Positions 18,796 to 27,623 of a stretch of 64,000 nt of DNA are shown in pieces. A program made the translations under genes and the position numbers. A model generated the notes under the pieces. That model saw nothing but the letters and a program-made list of their open reading frames with translations. It had not been told where the DNA came from and ran no database searches. Within the stretch, counting starts at the first letter, position 1, and each line of letters opens with the position of its first letter. Source of the stretch: UBA1275 sp038124025 (GTDB taxonomy: Bacteria; Bacteroidota; Rhodothermia; Balneolales; Balneolaceae). The stretch is from contig JAYPBC010000006.1 in assembly GCA_038124025.1 (NCBI GenBank), positions 1-64,000 of the forward strand, in the 5' to 3' direction.

Positions 18796-20043
18796 ATGAC
18801 TCGTAATTATTTTATGGTTGGGCTTATTCTGCTCACCTTTTTTGTGATTTCATTTTTAACCAACATTATTGGTCCACTTGTGCCAGAGATTATTGAAGAC
18901 TTTGAGCTTAGCCTCACGTTGGTTGCCTTACTTCCTTTCGCCTTTTTTATTGCTTATGGGGTTATGTCTATCCCAGCCGGGATGCTAATTGAGCGATTTG
19001 CAGAAAAAAAAGTCATGATTTTAGCCTTTGGGGTAGCATTTTTTGGGGCCTTGTTATTTTCTATAAACCCTAGTTACCGAATTGCAGTCTTATCCCTATT
19101 TCTAATTGGGACGGGTATGGCTATGCTCCAAGTTGCCATTAACCCGCTACTTAGAGTGTCAGGTGGAGAAGAGCATTTTGCATTCAATTCATTAATCGGT
19201 CAGTTATTTTTCGGTGCAGCCTCTTTTTTAAGTCCCTTAGCCTATTCCTATTTGGTTTTAAATATGGGGCAAGATGACAATGGTTGGTTTTTACAAATGC
19301 TGAGTTCGGTGGTGCCCGATAATTTACCATGGGTATCACTTTATTGGTTATTTGCTTTGGTATCGCTAGTAATGATGGTCATTATTGCGGTCTCCAAATT
19401 TCCTGAAGTAATCAAAACGGACGATGAAAAAGTTGGTGCTTTGCAAACTCACATCGATTTATTGAAGAACAAAAAAGTACTATTATTCTTCTTTGGGATA
19501 TTTTGTTACGTAGGTACCGAACAGGGAGTGGCTAACTGGATGTCAGAATTTTTGTCTACGTATCATGGCTTAGATCCCCAAACGGTTGGGGCTTCTGCGG
19601 TGTCCACATTTTGGGGATTAATGACAGCGGGTACGGTATTGGGTCTATTCTTGTTAAAAATCATGGATTCTCGGAAAGTACTCATCTTGTTCACTTCTAT
19701 TGTACTTGTTTGTCTGGGAGCCGCTTTATTCGGTCCTACGAATATTGCTAGAGTGGCTTTTCCAGCCATTGGATTCTTTATTGCGGTTATGTGGCCCATT
19801 ATTTTCTCTTTAGCCCTGAACTCCATGGAAGAGCATCATGGTTCATTTTCTGGTATTTTGGTCACAGGAATTGCTGGTGGGGCTATTGTTCCACTAATTG
19901 TAGGTTCATTGGGCGATGTCTTTGGTCTCCGAGTCGGGATGATCTTTCTTTTCTTGACCTATGGGTATATTCTAAGCATAGGGTTCTGGGCTAAACCTAT
20001 CATTACTAATAAAACCATAGAATTCGGTAATAAAGATAACTAG
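18796..20043 (+). CDS. FucP-like MFS sugar:proton symporter
   Basis: A 415-residue major facilitator with about twelve hydrophobic segments, resembling the FucP/GlcP/NagP group of Bacteroidota sugar:H+ symporters (SFLTNIIGPLVPEI at the first membrane segment, QVAINPLLRVSGGEE after the fourth, EQGVANWMSEFL in segment 7). These import free monosaccharides such as fucose, glucose or GlcNAc across the inner membrane; the exact sugar cannot be read from sequence. The stop is 2 bp before the ROK kinase, which would phosphorylate the imported sugar. It heads a four-gene operon running to 25229. Confidence 0.86.
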   Translation: MTRNYFMVGLILLTFFVISFLTNIIGPLVPEIIEDFELSLTLVALLPFAFFIAYGVMSIPAGMLIERFAEKKVMILAFGVAFFGALLFSINPSYRIAVLSLFLIGTGMAMLQVAINPLLRVSGGEEHFAFNSLIGQLFFGAASFLSPLAYSYLVLNMGQDDNGWFLQMLSSVVPDNLPWVSLYWLFALVSLVMMVIIAVSKFPEVIKTDDEKVGALQTHIDLLKNKKVLLFFFGIFCYVGTEQGVANWMSEFLSTYHGLDPQTVGASAVSTFWGLMTAGTVLGLFLLKIMDSRKVLILFTSIVLVCLGAALFGPTNIARVAFPAIGFFIAVMWPIIFSLALNSMEEHHGSFSGILVTGIAGGAIVPLIVGSLGDVFGLRVGMIFLFLTYGYILSIGFWAKPIITNKTIEFGNKDN

Positions 20044-20045
20044 CC

Positions 20046-20900
20046 ATGTTATTGGGTATTGATTTAGGGGCGACAAACGTACGGGTTGGCCGGGTTCTTC
20101 AGGATAAAATAGAAACCATGGAACAGGCTCCTATTGATCAAACCGATGATCCGGATACGTTAATAAATCAGATTGTCTCACTTATTGAAACTAGTTGGCA
20201 TCCAGCTATTAAATCAATTGGGGTAGGGGTTCCAAGTGTGGTTGATGTAGAAAATGGAATTGTATATGACGTTCAAAATATACCATCATGGAAAGAAGTA
20301 CATCTCAAAGATATCTTAGAAGAACGTTTTTCAGTGCCTACTTGGGTTAATAACGATGCAAATTGTTTTGTTCTTGGAGAGCAATATTATGGACAAGCAA
20401 AAGGGAAAAAAAATGTAATTGGACTAATAATTGGCACCGGTTTTGGGGCGGGTATAATCCTTAATGGAACTTTGGTATCAGGTACTCATTGCGGCGCAGG
20501 CGAAGTGGGGATGTTGCCATATAAGGCATCCATTTTGGAGCACTACTGTTCTGGGCAATTTTTTGAACGGATTTTTGGTGAAAAAGGAGCTTCGATATAC
20601 GAAAAAGCTCAACAAGGTGACCAAGAAGCCATTGATAGGTTTTCTGAGTATGCGCATCATATATCGGAAGGAATTAAGGCCGTTTTATATGCTTATGATC
20701 CAGAAATGATCGTCCTTGGAGGAGCGACTGCTCAGATATGGCCGTTCATTGAACAAAAAGTGTGGAAGGGACTAGAAAGCTTTGCTTACCCAAATTCACT
20801 CAAAGATCTCCGTATTTTACCCTCAACCCTCGATCATGTTGCGGTGCTAGGTGCCGCTGCTCTGGCTTTGGACTCAACTAACGACAAACTCTCGAACTAA
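20046..20900 (+). CDS. ROK-family sugar kinase (zinc-motif-less subtype)
   Basis: ROK kinases phosphorylate hexoses such as glucose, fructose, GlcNAc or allose in the cytoplasm. The 284-residue protein has the N-terminal phosphate loop GIDLGATNVRVG, NNDANCFVLGEQYYG with the catalytic aspartate, and GLIIGTGFGAG (about residue 129). After GAGEVG the usual His and CXCGXXGC zinc cluster are absent (MLPYKASILEHYCSGQFF). This matches a Bacteroidota ROK subtype I recall that lacks the zinc site, and there is no N-terminal helix-turn-helix, so it is a kinase and not a NagC/XylR repressor. It lies 2 bp after the carrier, and its stop overlaps an upstream ATG of the next gene. Confidence 0.87.
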   Translation: MLLGIDLGATNVRVGRVLQDKIETMEQAPIDQTDDPDTLINQIVSLIETSWHPAIKSIGVGVPSVVDVENGIVYDVQNIPSWKEVHLKDILEERFSVPTWVNNDANCFVLGEQYYGQAKGKKNVIGLIIGTGFGAGIILNGTLVSGTHCGAGEVGMLPYKASILEHYCSGQFFERIFGEKGASIYEKAQQGDQEAIDRFSEYAHHISEGIKAVLYAYDPEMIVLGGATAQIWPFIEQKVWKGLESFAYPNSLKDLRILPSTLDHVAVLGAAALALDSTNDKLSN

Positions 20901-20938
20901 TGCTACTATTTTCATCCCATTTACCAAGGAAAGAACCT

Positions 20939-23644
20939 ATGAAAAACTACCAGTCGCTGACCATTAAACCTATTATCCTACTTTTGATTGGGATTTTTAT
21001 CCTTCATCAACAAGTGTATATACAGGCACAGAGTATATCTCACAGCATTCCAATAGAGGTGAAAGATAACGTTCCGGATACCCCACAACTACTTGGCATA
21101 CCTATTCCAGAAGGTACCCTCTATTCACCGGATCATGTGCGAGTATTAGATGTTTATGGGCAAGAAATACCCTCACAAATCACTAAGGTAAGTACATGGG
21201 AGCCAGCAGATGTTTCCATCAAATGGATTTGGGTATTTTTCTTCTCAGAGGAAGACGATTCATACACGGTTGAATACGGGGATGATATTCGAAACGGACG
21301 ATTGTATGATCAAGTACTTACCGTGAATAACAATCAGCGTCCGACCGGTGAGGTGGAAGTGAATACAGGACCACTGCGTTTTACCATCGAAAAAGGGATG
21401 GGAGGCGGATTTTTCAATGCACCACCAAGCAGTGGATTTATGGATAAAGTGGAACTAGATTTAGAAGGAGATGGCTTTGAGGAGGATGATCTTATAGCCA
21501 CAGGTGCCGCCCAGCGTGCTAATTTTTTGGACTTACTGGATGACGCAGGTCTGGATCCATCTAAAGCCGTGGTGACTCGTACGGTTAAGGAATTAGGTAC
21601 TGGGCCGCTTCATGCAATAATTAGGGTTGAAGGGGAATATCATTATGAACGAGAGGATAATAATGCTGCTCCTTTTGTAATGCGTGTTCACGCCTATGCA
21701 GGGAAAAGTTATGTGCGTGTACAACATACTTTTGTTTACACCGGGGTCCCCGATAAACACCAGAAGCCGTCCGGGGAATATGAGGCAATTGCAACGCAAA
21801 TGGAAGATATCATCGATGAGGAGCCACTAAGTCAAGATCCTGGTTTCACTCAGCCCAATGATCGAATAGCGGCCTTAGGACTACGTTTGGATTATAAGCT
21901 CAAGGATAATGCAAGGGTATACACAGAAGCCTATAATGAAGCTTGGTATAATCCAATGACTACTAAGTCATTCAGTACTTCTCTAGAGGGAAAGAACGCT
22001 TTTTCACTATTGCAATCGGGACCTAATCCTTCGCAAATTCCTCCTCTTGAAAATTCTGCTTCAGATGCTCGAATGGAGGGTGTATTTGAAACAAGTTGGG
22101 GTTTAGAAGGGGATGCAAAGTCAACGGCAGAGCGGGCACCAGGATGGGTAACCGTAGCTGATGATGAGCGGGGAATCACGGTAGCCTTTGATCAATTTTT
22201 CGAGGAATATCCAAAAGAATTGTTTGTGGATGACGCCGCAAAAACCCTACACGCCTATGTATGGTCCCCCAAGGTGGAGCCGATGAGTTTTGCTAGGCAA
22301 GACAATAATACCGACAGCGGGATGATAGCTAATTTTGCACAAGGCTTAGCTAAAACCACTGACATGATTTTCTACTTTCATGGTGCTGTTAAAGCAAGAT
22401 CAGGCTCAGCTCAGCCTTTAGCGTATGCGACTAATCAGGTGAAAGCACTTATGAAACCTCCTGTGGCTCATGCCAGCCCAGAATGGTATGCAAAATCACA
22501 TGCTTTTGGTAAAATGGCTGCTGCTTCAGACACTTTTGCTGATTATGAGCGACATCTAGACCATAAATTTGAGTGGATGCGGTATAACCAACAATGGGAG
22601 CCGTGGTATGGAATGCTTAACTATGGAGACTTCCTGACCTATTACTATCGAAATGAATGGCAAATGTGGACCAATAATGAGCCGGCCAATGACTACATGT
22701 GGTGGTTGCAATTTATACGCACTGGAAATCCAGATTATTATAGAGTGGCTAAAGCTAATTCCAAACACACCATGGACGTTGATAATGTACACTGGCCAAA
22801 AGATGCAGCGTATGTTGGAGATACCAATGAATCTCTTCATGCCTTGCAATGGGCTGCTCAGCCAAAAGGATCACCGTATATTGGAATGGGGCGTCGTCAT
22901 GCCGATCAACACTACACTTCGTTATTGAGTGCTCATGTATGGGTGGCTGGCTGGGTCTCATCCTATTACTTAGATGGAAACCATAGAGGCTTAGAAGTCG
23001 CTAAAGAAACCGCTAATTATTATGTAAAACGGGTATTTGATGAGCATGGACTGACAGGTCGAAGGCTTTATTTATCGGTATGGAATTTAGCAGAAGTGGT
23101 AGATGCTACCAAAGATCCCATTTATAAAGCCGAATTAATGGATCGGGTCGAACGAATGATACAGTTTCAATATGACGCGGATCAGGGGCATTCCATCGTC
23201 ATCAATCGCTATGGGTATTCCCAAGTATATGTGAGTAATGGTATGAGGAAGGTAATCCAAATGACCGACGAGCCAAGATATCGACAATCGATCATCGATC
23301 ATGCTATTCGAGTACGGGATGTTCCACCATACAATCATGATATGGAATCGTACCTATCTTCCATTAGTAGCCTAGTACTAGGTTATGAGTATTCAGGAGA
23401 GCAGAGCTTATTAGAGGAAGCAATCCAGCGAGCCCAAGTTCTGAAGAATGATCCATTAGAGAAAAATCTCTGGAATTATGCCAATCAAGCAGTTTTATCA
23501 GAAGCCTTAGAAGAGGCTAGTCATTTACCAAAAAGGGAAGGTGGATTTCGTCCAGCTATTTGGCAAATGAGTAATGGATTACGCATTTTTGGTTGGACAA
23601 GCATTTATAATATACCTTACTTAGAATATTGGTTAGATGATTAA
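20939..23644 (+). CDS. Secreted PcRGLX/YetA-like (PL26-type exo-lyase-like) protein
   Basis: About 900 residues. I prefer the ATG at 20939: it follows an AAGGAAAG Shine-Dalgarno-like stretch and opens directly on a signal peptide (KPIILLLIGIFILHQ, ending IQAQ); an ATG at 20900 overlaps the ROK stop. The N-terminal RIFT-barrel-like segment (LLGIPIPEGTLYSPDHVRV, then VLDVYGQEIPSQ and VSIKWIWVFF) resembles the PcRGLX/YetA family, which includes the PL26 exo-rhamnogalacturonan lyase of Penicillium. A central beta-sandwich and a C-terminal alpha/alpha toroid rich in aromatic residues follow. It probably acts on a polysaccharide or oligosaccharide in the periplasm. Lyase chemistry and rhamnogalacturonan specificity are inferences. 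The 3' end overlaps the DASS gene by 8 bp. Confidence 0.72.
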   Translation: MKNYQSLTIKPIILLLIGIFILHQQVYIQAQSISHSIPIEVKDNVPDTPQLLGIPIPEGTLYSPDHVRVLDVYGQEIPSQITKVSTWEPADVSIKWIWVFFFSEEDDSYTVEYGDDIRNGRLYDQVLTVNNNQRPTGEVEVNTGPLRFTIEKGMGGGFFNAPPSSGFMDKVELDLEGDGFEEDDLIATGAAQRANFLDLLDDAGLDPSKAVVTRTVKELGTGPLHAIIRVEGEYHYEREDNNAAPFVMRVHAYAGKSYVRVQHTFVYTGVPDKHQKPSGEYEAIATQMEDIIDEEPLSQDPGFTQPNDRIAALGLRLDYKLKDNARVYTEAYNEAWYNPMTTKSFSTSLEGKNAFSLLQSGPNPSQIPPLENSASDARMEGVFETSWGLEGDAKSTAERAPGWVTVADDERGITVAFDQFFEEYPKELFVDDAAKTLHAYVWSPKVEPMSFARQDNNTDSGMIANFAQGLAKTTDMIFYFHGAVKARSGSAQPLAYATNQVKALMKPPVAHASPEWYAKSHAFGKMAAASDTFADYERHLDHKFEWMRYNQQWEPWYGMLNYGDFLTYYYRNEWQMWTNNEPANDYMWWLQFIRTGNPDYYRVAKANSKHTMDVDNVHWPKDAAYVGDTNESLHALQWAAQPKGSPYIGMGRRHADQHYTSLLSAHVWVAGWVSSYYLDGNHRGLEVAKETANYYVKRVFDEHGLTGRRLYLSVWNLAEVVDATKDPIYKAELMDRVERMIQFQYDADQGHSIVINRYGYSQVYVSNGMRKVIQMTDEPRYRQSIIDHAIRVRDVPPYNHDMESYLSSISSLVLGYEYSGEQSLLEEAIQRAQVLKNDPLEKNLWNYANQAVLSEALEEASHLPKREGGFRPAIWQMSNGLRIFGWTSIYNIPYLEYWLDD

Positions 23645-25229
23645 TAACATTGATTTGGGGCGTTTTGGCATGATCTTGGGCCCTTTAATGCTCATAATGA
23701 TGCTTTTTTTGTCACCACCCGAAGGGCTTAGCCAGGAAGGTTGGTATGCCGCTGCGGTTACTGTTTTTATGGGTATTTGGTGGATTACCGAAGCCGTACC
23801 TATTTCAGTCACCGCTTTACTACCTATTGTACTATTCCCAGTGCTTGGGGTGCAAGCTATAGCGGCTACCACGGCGCCCTATGCCAACCCGTTAATATTT
23901 TTATTTTTGGGTGGCTTCATTCTAGCCATTGCTATGGAAAAATGGGATTTACATCGTAGAGTAGCTCTAGTAATTGTATCTAGGGTTGGTGTGGCACCCA
24001 AGTCTATAATCTTAGGATTTATTGTCGCAGCGGCCCTCCTTAGTATGTGGGTAAGTAACACTGCTACAGCCATAATGATGCTACCTATAGCTCTTTCCAT
24101 ACTCGCATTAATAGATAGAGGAATGGAAGATGCTGATCATTCAGTTTCGAATTCAACCAAAGAAAAAACAAATTTTGAACTCGCTCTCATTCTTAGCATT
24201 GCTTACGCCTGTAATATTGGGGGAATGGGAACACTAATCGGTACTCCACCCAATGCTCTACTTGCCGCTTTTATGTTGGAGAATTATGGAATTGAAATAG
24301 GCTTCTTGGACTGGATGAAAGTGGGGGTTCCACTCTTGGTAGTATCTGTCCCTTTGCTCTATTTTGTACTTACCCGATGGATTTACACCATTCGGATTAC
24401 CGAAATACCTGGTGGTAAAAAACTGATTGCAAAAGAACTTGATCAGTTGGGGGTGATGACTAATCAAGAAAAGAAAGTGGGTACTCTGTTCGTTTCAGCG
24501 GCACTGCTTTGGATGTTCAGACCAGCTTTGGCTCCCTATTTACCAGGTTTATCGGATGCGGGAATTGCCATTGCTATTGGTGTTGCCTTGTTTTTAGTTC
24601 CCGCAGGAAAGCAGCGCGTGACTACTGATGAAATGGATGAAACGGATTCAAATTCAACTAGCACTAACAGTAGGGATGTTTCGTCGAGCGAAGATGAACA
24701 AGGTGGTAATTACAAGGGAATTTTGGAATGGAAAGACGCGCAGCGCTTACCATGGGGTATCTTGTTATTATTTGGAGGGGGACTGAGTATGGCCTCTGCA
24801 ATTAGCTCAACAGGTTTAGCTGCATGGATCGGTAGTGGAATTGGTGGTTTACAAAACTGGCCTATAGTTTTATTAATTGTGATAGTGATAGCCCTTATGG
24901 TATTTTTAACTGAAATGACCAGTAACACGGCATCAACGGCTACCTTTTTACCCATATTAGCGTCAATAGCCATAGGATTAGGCGAAAACCCCTTACTTTT
25001 TGCAATTCCAACGGTACTTGCAGCTAGTTGTGCTTTTATGCTTCCTGTCGCAACTCCCCCTAATGCAATTGTTTATGGAAGTGGGCGTATTACTATTCCA
25101 GAAATGAGTAGAGCCGGTCTGTTGCTTAATCTTCTTTTTATCGTTTTACTATCCGTTGGTGCACTTACATTGTTCGGTCTAGTTTTTGGAGTTGAAATAG
25201 GTGTGCTACCGGAGTGGGTTAACTCTTAA
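23637..25229 (+). CDS. DASS/SLC13-family sodium:anion symporter
   Basis: A 530-residue transporter with 11-12 hydrophobic segments. It carries the two SNT signatures of divalent anion:Na+ symporters (VSNTATAIMMLP near residue 140; TSNTASTATFLP near 430) and MLPVATPPNAIVYGSG. These carry dicarboxylates, citrate or sulfate. A 45-residue hydrophilic Asp/Ser/Thr-rich loop (about residues 325-360) interrupts the middle of the protein, more than usual. It overlaps the lyase-like gene by 8 bp, so it is translated from the same operon; uptake of an acidic breakdown product is possible. Its stop overlaps the opposing WbqC-like gene by 11 bp. Confidence 0.88.
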   Translation: MINNIDLGRFGMILGPLMLIMMLFLSPPEGLSQEGWYAAAVTVFMGIWWITEAVPISVTALLPIVLFPVLGVQAIAATTAPYANPLIFLFLGGFILAIAMEKWDLHRRVALVIVSRVGVAPKSIILGFIVAAALLSMWVSNTATAIMMLPIALSILALIDRGMEDADHSVSNSTKEKTNFELALILSIAYACNIGGMGTLIGTPPNALLAAFMLENYGIEIGFLDWMKVGVPLLVVSVPLLYFVLTRWIYTIRITEIPGGKKLIAKELDQLGVMTNQEKKVGTLFVSAALLWMFRPALAPYLPGLSDAGIAIAIGVALFLVPAGKQRVTTDEMDETDSNSTSTNSRDVSSSEDEQGGNYKGILEWKDAQRLPWGILLLFGGGLSMASAISSTGLAAWIGSGIGGLQNWPIVLLIVIVIALMVFLTEMTSNTASTATFLPILASIAIGLGENPLLFAIPTVLAASCAFMLPVATPPNAIVYGSGRITIPEMSRAGLLLNLLFIVLLSVGALTLFGLVFGVEIGVLPEWVNS

Positions 25230-25950
25230 ATGGCGCAGCTTTGAGGTAGCGATAACTTTCAGGACCTTGTTCGAAGAGTAAATCGATTAGACTGCAGTGT
25301 TCGATGAATTCACCATGGTGCTGTGGATAGCGTAACCCGGAGTCATAACTAGTTTTGGCTTCAGGAATAGGACTCATGTAGGTTTTTGAAAGGCACTCTT
25401 GAATGTAGGTAGCTCCTGAATTTATACTAGTTTTTTCAGCTATACTCGTTTCCAAATTCTCAAATTGTTTATGTTCAAGTAGTATCTCAGCGTTTTTATA
25501 AAGGTTGTAAGGTTCGGGTAATAGCATAACTTTTTCTAGTAGATAATTCAGGGAAATGAATTCTAGCAATCCGTAAAATACATGCTCGTTAAAATCCCAT
25601 AATCGTTCCTTTGTTGCAGCCTCCTTAATCAAGGCATCAAACTCCTTCCAATAGTAATTAAAATAACGTGCCTTGGTATAACTGTGTTGTACCGCATTTA
25701 AAAAGACTCCTATCCAATCTTGCTTAGAATCGATACGAACCTGCGATACTATATTTTTTTTGTCCTCGGTCCGAATAGGCAGCCCAATCCACTGTCGTTG
25801 ATCTTTATTTCGAATAGCCGCGCGATGAGTCCGACCTTTTCGCGACCAAGGTTGTCCACCTAGCATTAGCACTTGATCCACACGAAAGAATGCGGCTAGG
25901 TCGTATACATTAGGGGCAAAGCTACTTTGAATGAGTAATTTTGTGCTCAT
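25219..25950 (-). CDS. WbqC-like family protein
   Basis: A 243-residue cytosolic protein of the WbqC-like family (PF08889-type): QSSFAPNVYDLAAFFRVDQVLMLG at the N terminus (QSSFAPN, then VDQVLML) and the conserved basic block RKGRTHRAAIRNKDQRQWIGLPI (RTHRAAIRN, WIGLPI). Family members occur in surface-polysaccharide clusters and near glycosyltransferases, and their biochemical role is not settled. No polysaccharide genes adjoin it here. It is the converging partner of the DASS gene, overlapping its 3' end by 11 bp. Confidence 0.82.
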   Translation of the reverse strand: MSTKLLIQSSFAPNVYDLAAFFRVDQVLMLGGQPWSRKGRTHRAAIRNKDQRQWIGLPIRTEDKKNIVSQVRIDSKQDWIGVFLNAVQHSYTKARYFNYYWKEFDALIKEAATKERLWDFNEHVFYGLLEFISLNYLLEKVMLLPEPYNLYKNAEILLEHKQFENLETSIAEKTSINSGATYIQECLSKTYMSPIPEAKTSYDSGLRYPQHHGEFIEHCSLIDLLFEQGPESYRYLKAAPFKS

Positions 25951-26141
25951 AATTTGGTTACTGGTGGATTCGGATTCACACTAACCCGGGAAGGGAGCTG
26001 TATCGGTTATAAAGTACATAAAAAAAGCGCTCTCTTGGTGGCAAAAAACGGATAGAGAAACACCCTAAAACCGTCTTGGATTATGCCTTTATCAAAGTGG
26101 ATTATTCGTATCTTAGTTTAACTGTTAAATATTTTGAGATT

Positions 26142-27623
26142 ATGAGTGTAAGAGTTCGTTTTGCCCCCTCTCCAACGGGGTTTTTACATATTGGTGGATT
26201 ACGTACAGCCCTATATAATTATCTGTTTGCCCGGCATCATCAAGGTAGTTTTGTGCTTCGGATAGAGGATACCGATCAATCAAGGTATGTTTCCGGCGCT
26301 GAGCAAGATATTATTGAGTCATTAGAATGGGCTGGTATTCAGATCGATGAAGGGCCTCATAAACCTGGGTCTTTTGGCCCATATCGGCAGAGTGAGCGAA
26401 AAGAACTCTATCTTAGCTTTGCGCAACAACTCATTAAGCAGGGTGATGCGTACTATGCCTTTGATACTACAGAAGAAATAGAAGAAATGAGGGAGCGATT
26501 GAAGAAGTCGGGAAATCCCTCACCAAAGTACGATTCTATTACTCGCCAGAGTATGAAAAATAGCTTAACCCTGCCGCAGGATGAGGTCCAAAAAAAACTA
26601 GAAAATGGGGATGAATATGTCATTCGCTTAAAAGTCCCACGTCGCGAAACAATTAAATTTGCAGATGAAATTAGAGGGATTGTTTCATTCGACACGGCTG
26701 GATTGGACGATCAAGTGCTTCTTAAATCCGATGGTATGCCCACATATCACTTAGCCAACGTAGTGGATGATCACACCATGGAGATAACTCATGTAATACG
26801 TGGGGAAGAATGGCTTAGTTCAGCGCCTAAGCATATGCTATTGTATAAAGCTTTCGGTTGGGAAGCGCCTACCATGGCCCATTTGCCTCTGATTATGTCA
26901 CCTAGTGGGGGTAAATTATCTAAGCGTAAAGCCGAAAGCGAGGGTATTCCTGTGAATACTAAGGAATACCGATTTGGGCATTATGAACCGGAAGCATTGA
27001 TCAATTTCTTGGCATTTTTAGGCTGGAATCCTGGTGATGATAGTGAAGTACATGATATGAACTCCCTATGTGATAAATTTACTTTGGATCGGGTTAGTAA
27101 AGGTGGGGCAGTCTTTAACTACAAAAAACTCATGTGGTATAATGAATACTACGTACATCATCGCACTATTGACGACTTGCTGCCCCAAGTACAAGACTTG
27201 TTTAGTAACAGTGGCATTAAAGCCGATGATGGCACTTTTTTAAAGTCAGTACTAGCACTGTTGCATGAACGAGTCTCAAAGGTAGATGAATTTGTTCCTA
27301 TGGGTCGTTTTTTCTACGAAGCGCCAACCGATTATGATGAAAAAGCGTTAAAAAAGTGGAATGATCAAAGCGCTGCACTTGTCCAATCATTTGCAGGCCG
27401 CCTAGTTGAAATCACAGAACAGGAATTTACGGCGCCCGTCATAAAACAAGGGTTAGAAGCAACGGTTGAGGCCGAATCTGTAGGATTCGGGAAGGTTATG
27501 ATGCCCGTTAGAATCGCTTTATCGGGCCAGGGATTTGGCCCAGATTTATTTCCTGCCATGGAGTTAATTGGAAAAACCGAATGTCTTTTGCGCCTCCAAA
27601 CTGCGGTAGAGCGTTTAGCTTAA
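26142..27623 (+). CDS. gltX: Glutamyl-tRNA synthetase
   Basis: Charges tRNA-Glu (and tRNA-Gln where GatCAB is used). The start is the ATG at 26142, giving MSVRVRFAPSPTGFLHIGG with the class I HIGH-type motif HIGG at residue 16; the ATG 66 bp upstream would add an unsupported extension. The second signature is KLSKR near residue 257, in GGKLSKRKAES. Length 493 fits the family, and the C-terminal anticodon-binding helical cage is present (FGKVMMPVRIALSG). The stop shares the bases TTAA with the converging nhaC-like gene. Confidence 0.96.
   Translation: MSVRVRFAPSPTGFLHIGGLRTALYNYLFARHHQGSFVLRIEDTDQSRYVSGAEQDIIESLEWAGIQIDEGPHKPGSFGPYRQSERKELYLSFAQQLIKQGDAYYAFDTTEEIEEMRERLKKSGNPSPKYDSITRQSMKNSLTLPQDEVQKKLENGDEYVIRLKVPRRETIKFADEIRGIVSFDTAGLDDQVLLKSDGMPTYHLANVVDDHTMEITHVIRGEEWLSSAPKHMLLYKAFGWEAPTMAHLPLIMSPSGGKLSKRKAESEGIPVNTKEYRFGHYEPEALINFLAFLGWNPGDDSEVHDMNSLCDKFTLDRVSKGGAVFNYKKLMWYNEYYVHHRTIDDLLPQVQDLFSNSGIKADDGTFLKSVLALLHERVSKVDEFVPMGRFFYEAPTDYDEKALKKWNDQSAALVQSFAGRLVEITEQEFTAPVIKQGLEATVEAESVGFGKVMMPVRIALSGQGFGPDLFPAMELIGKTECLLRLQTAVERLA

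Noticed and set aside
20496..20570. ROK kinase without the CXCGXXGC zinc cluster
   Set aside because: A known Bacteroidota ROK subtype with this loop exists as far as I recall; the kinase core is intact, so I treat it as ordinary variation.
26020..26040. AAAGCGCTCTC before gltX as a second LacI-type operator
   Set aside because: Only AGCGCT is palindromic; the outer positions do not match.
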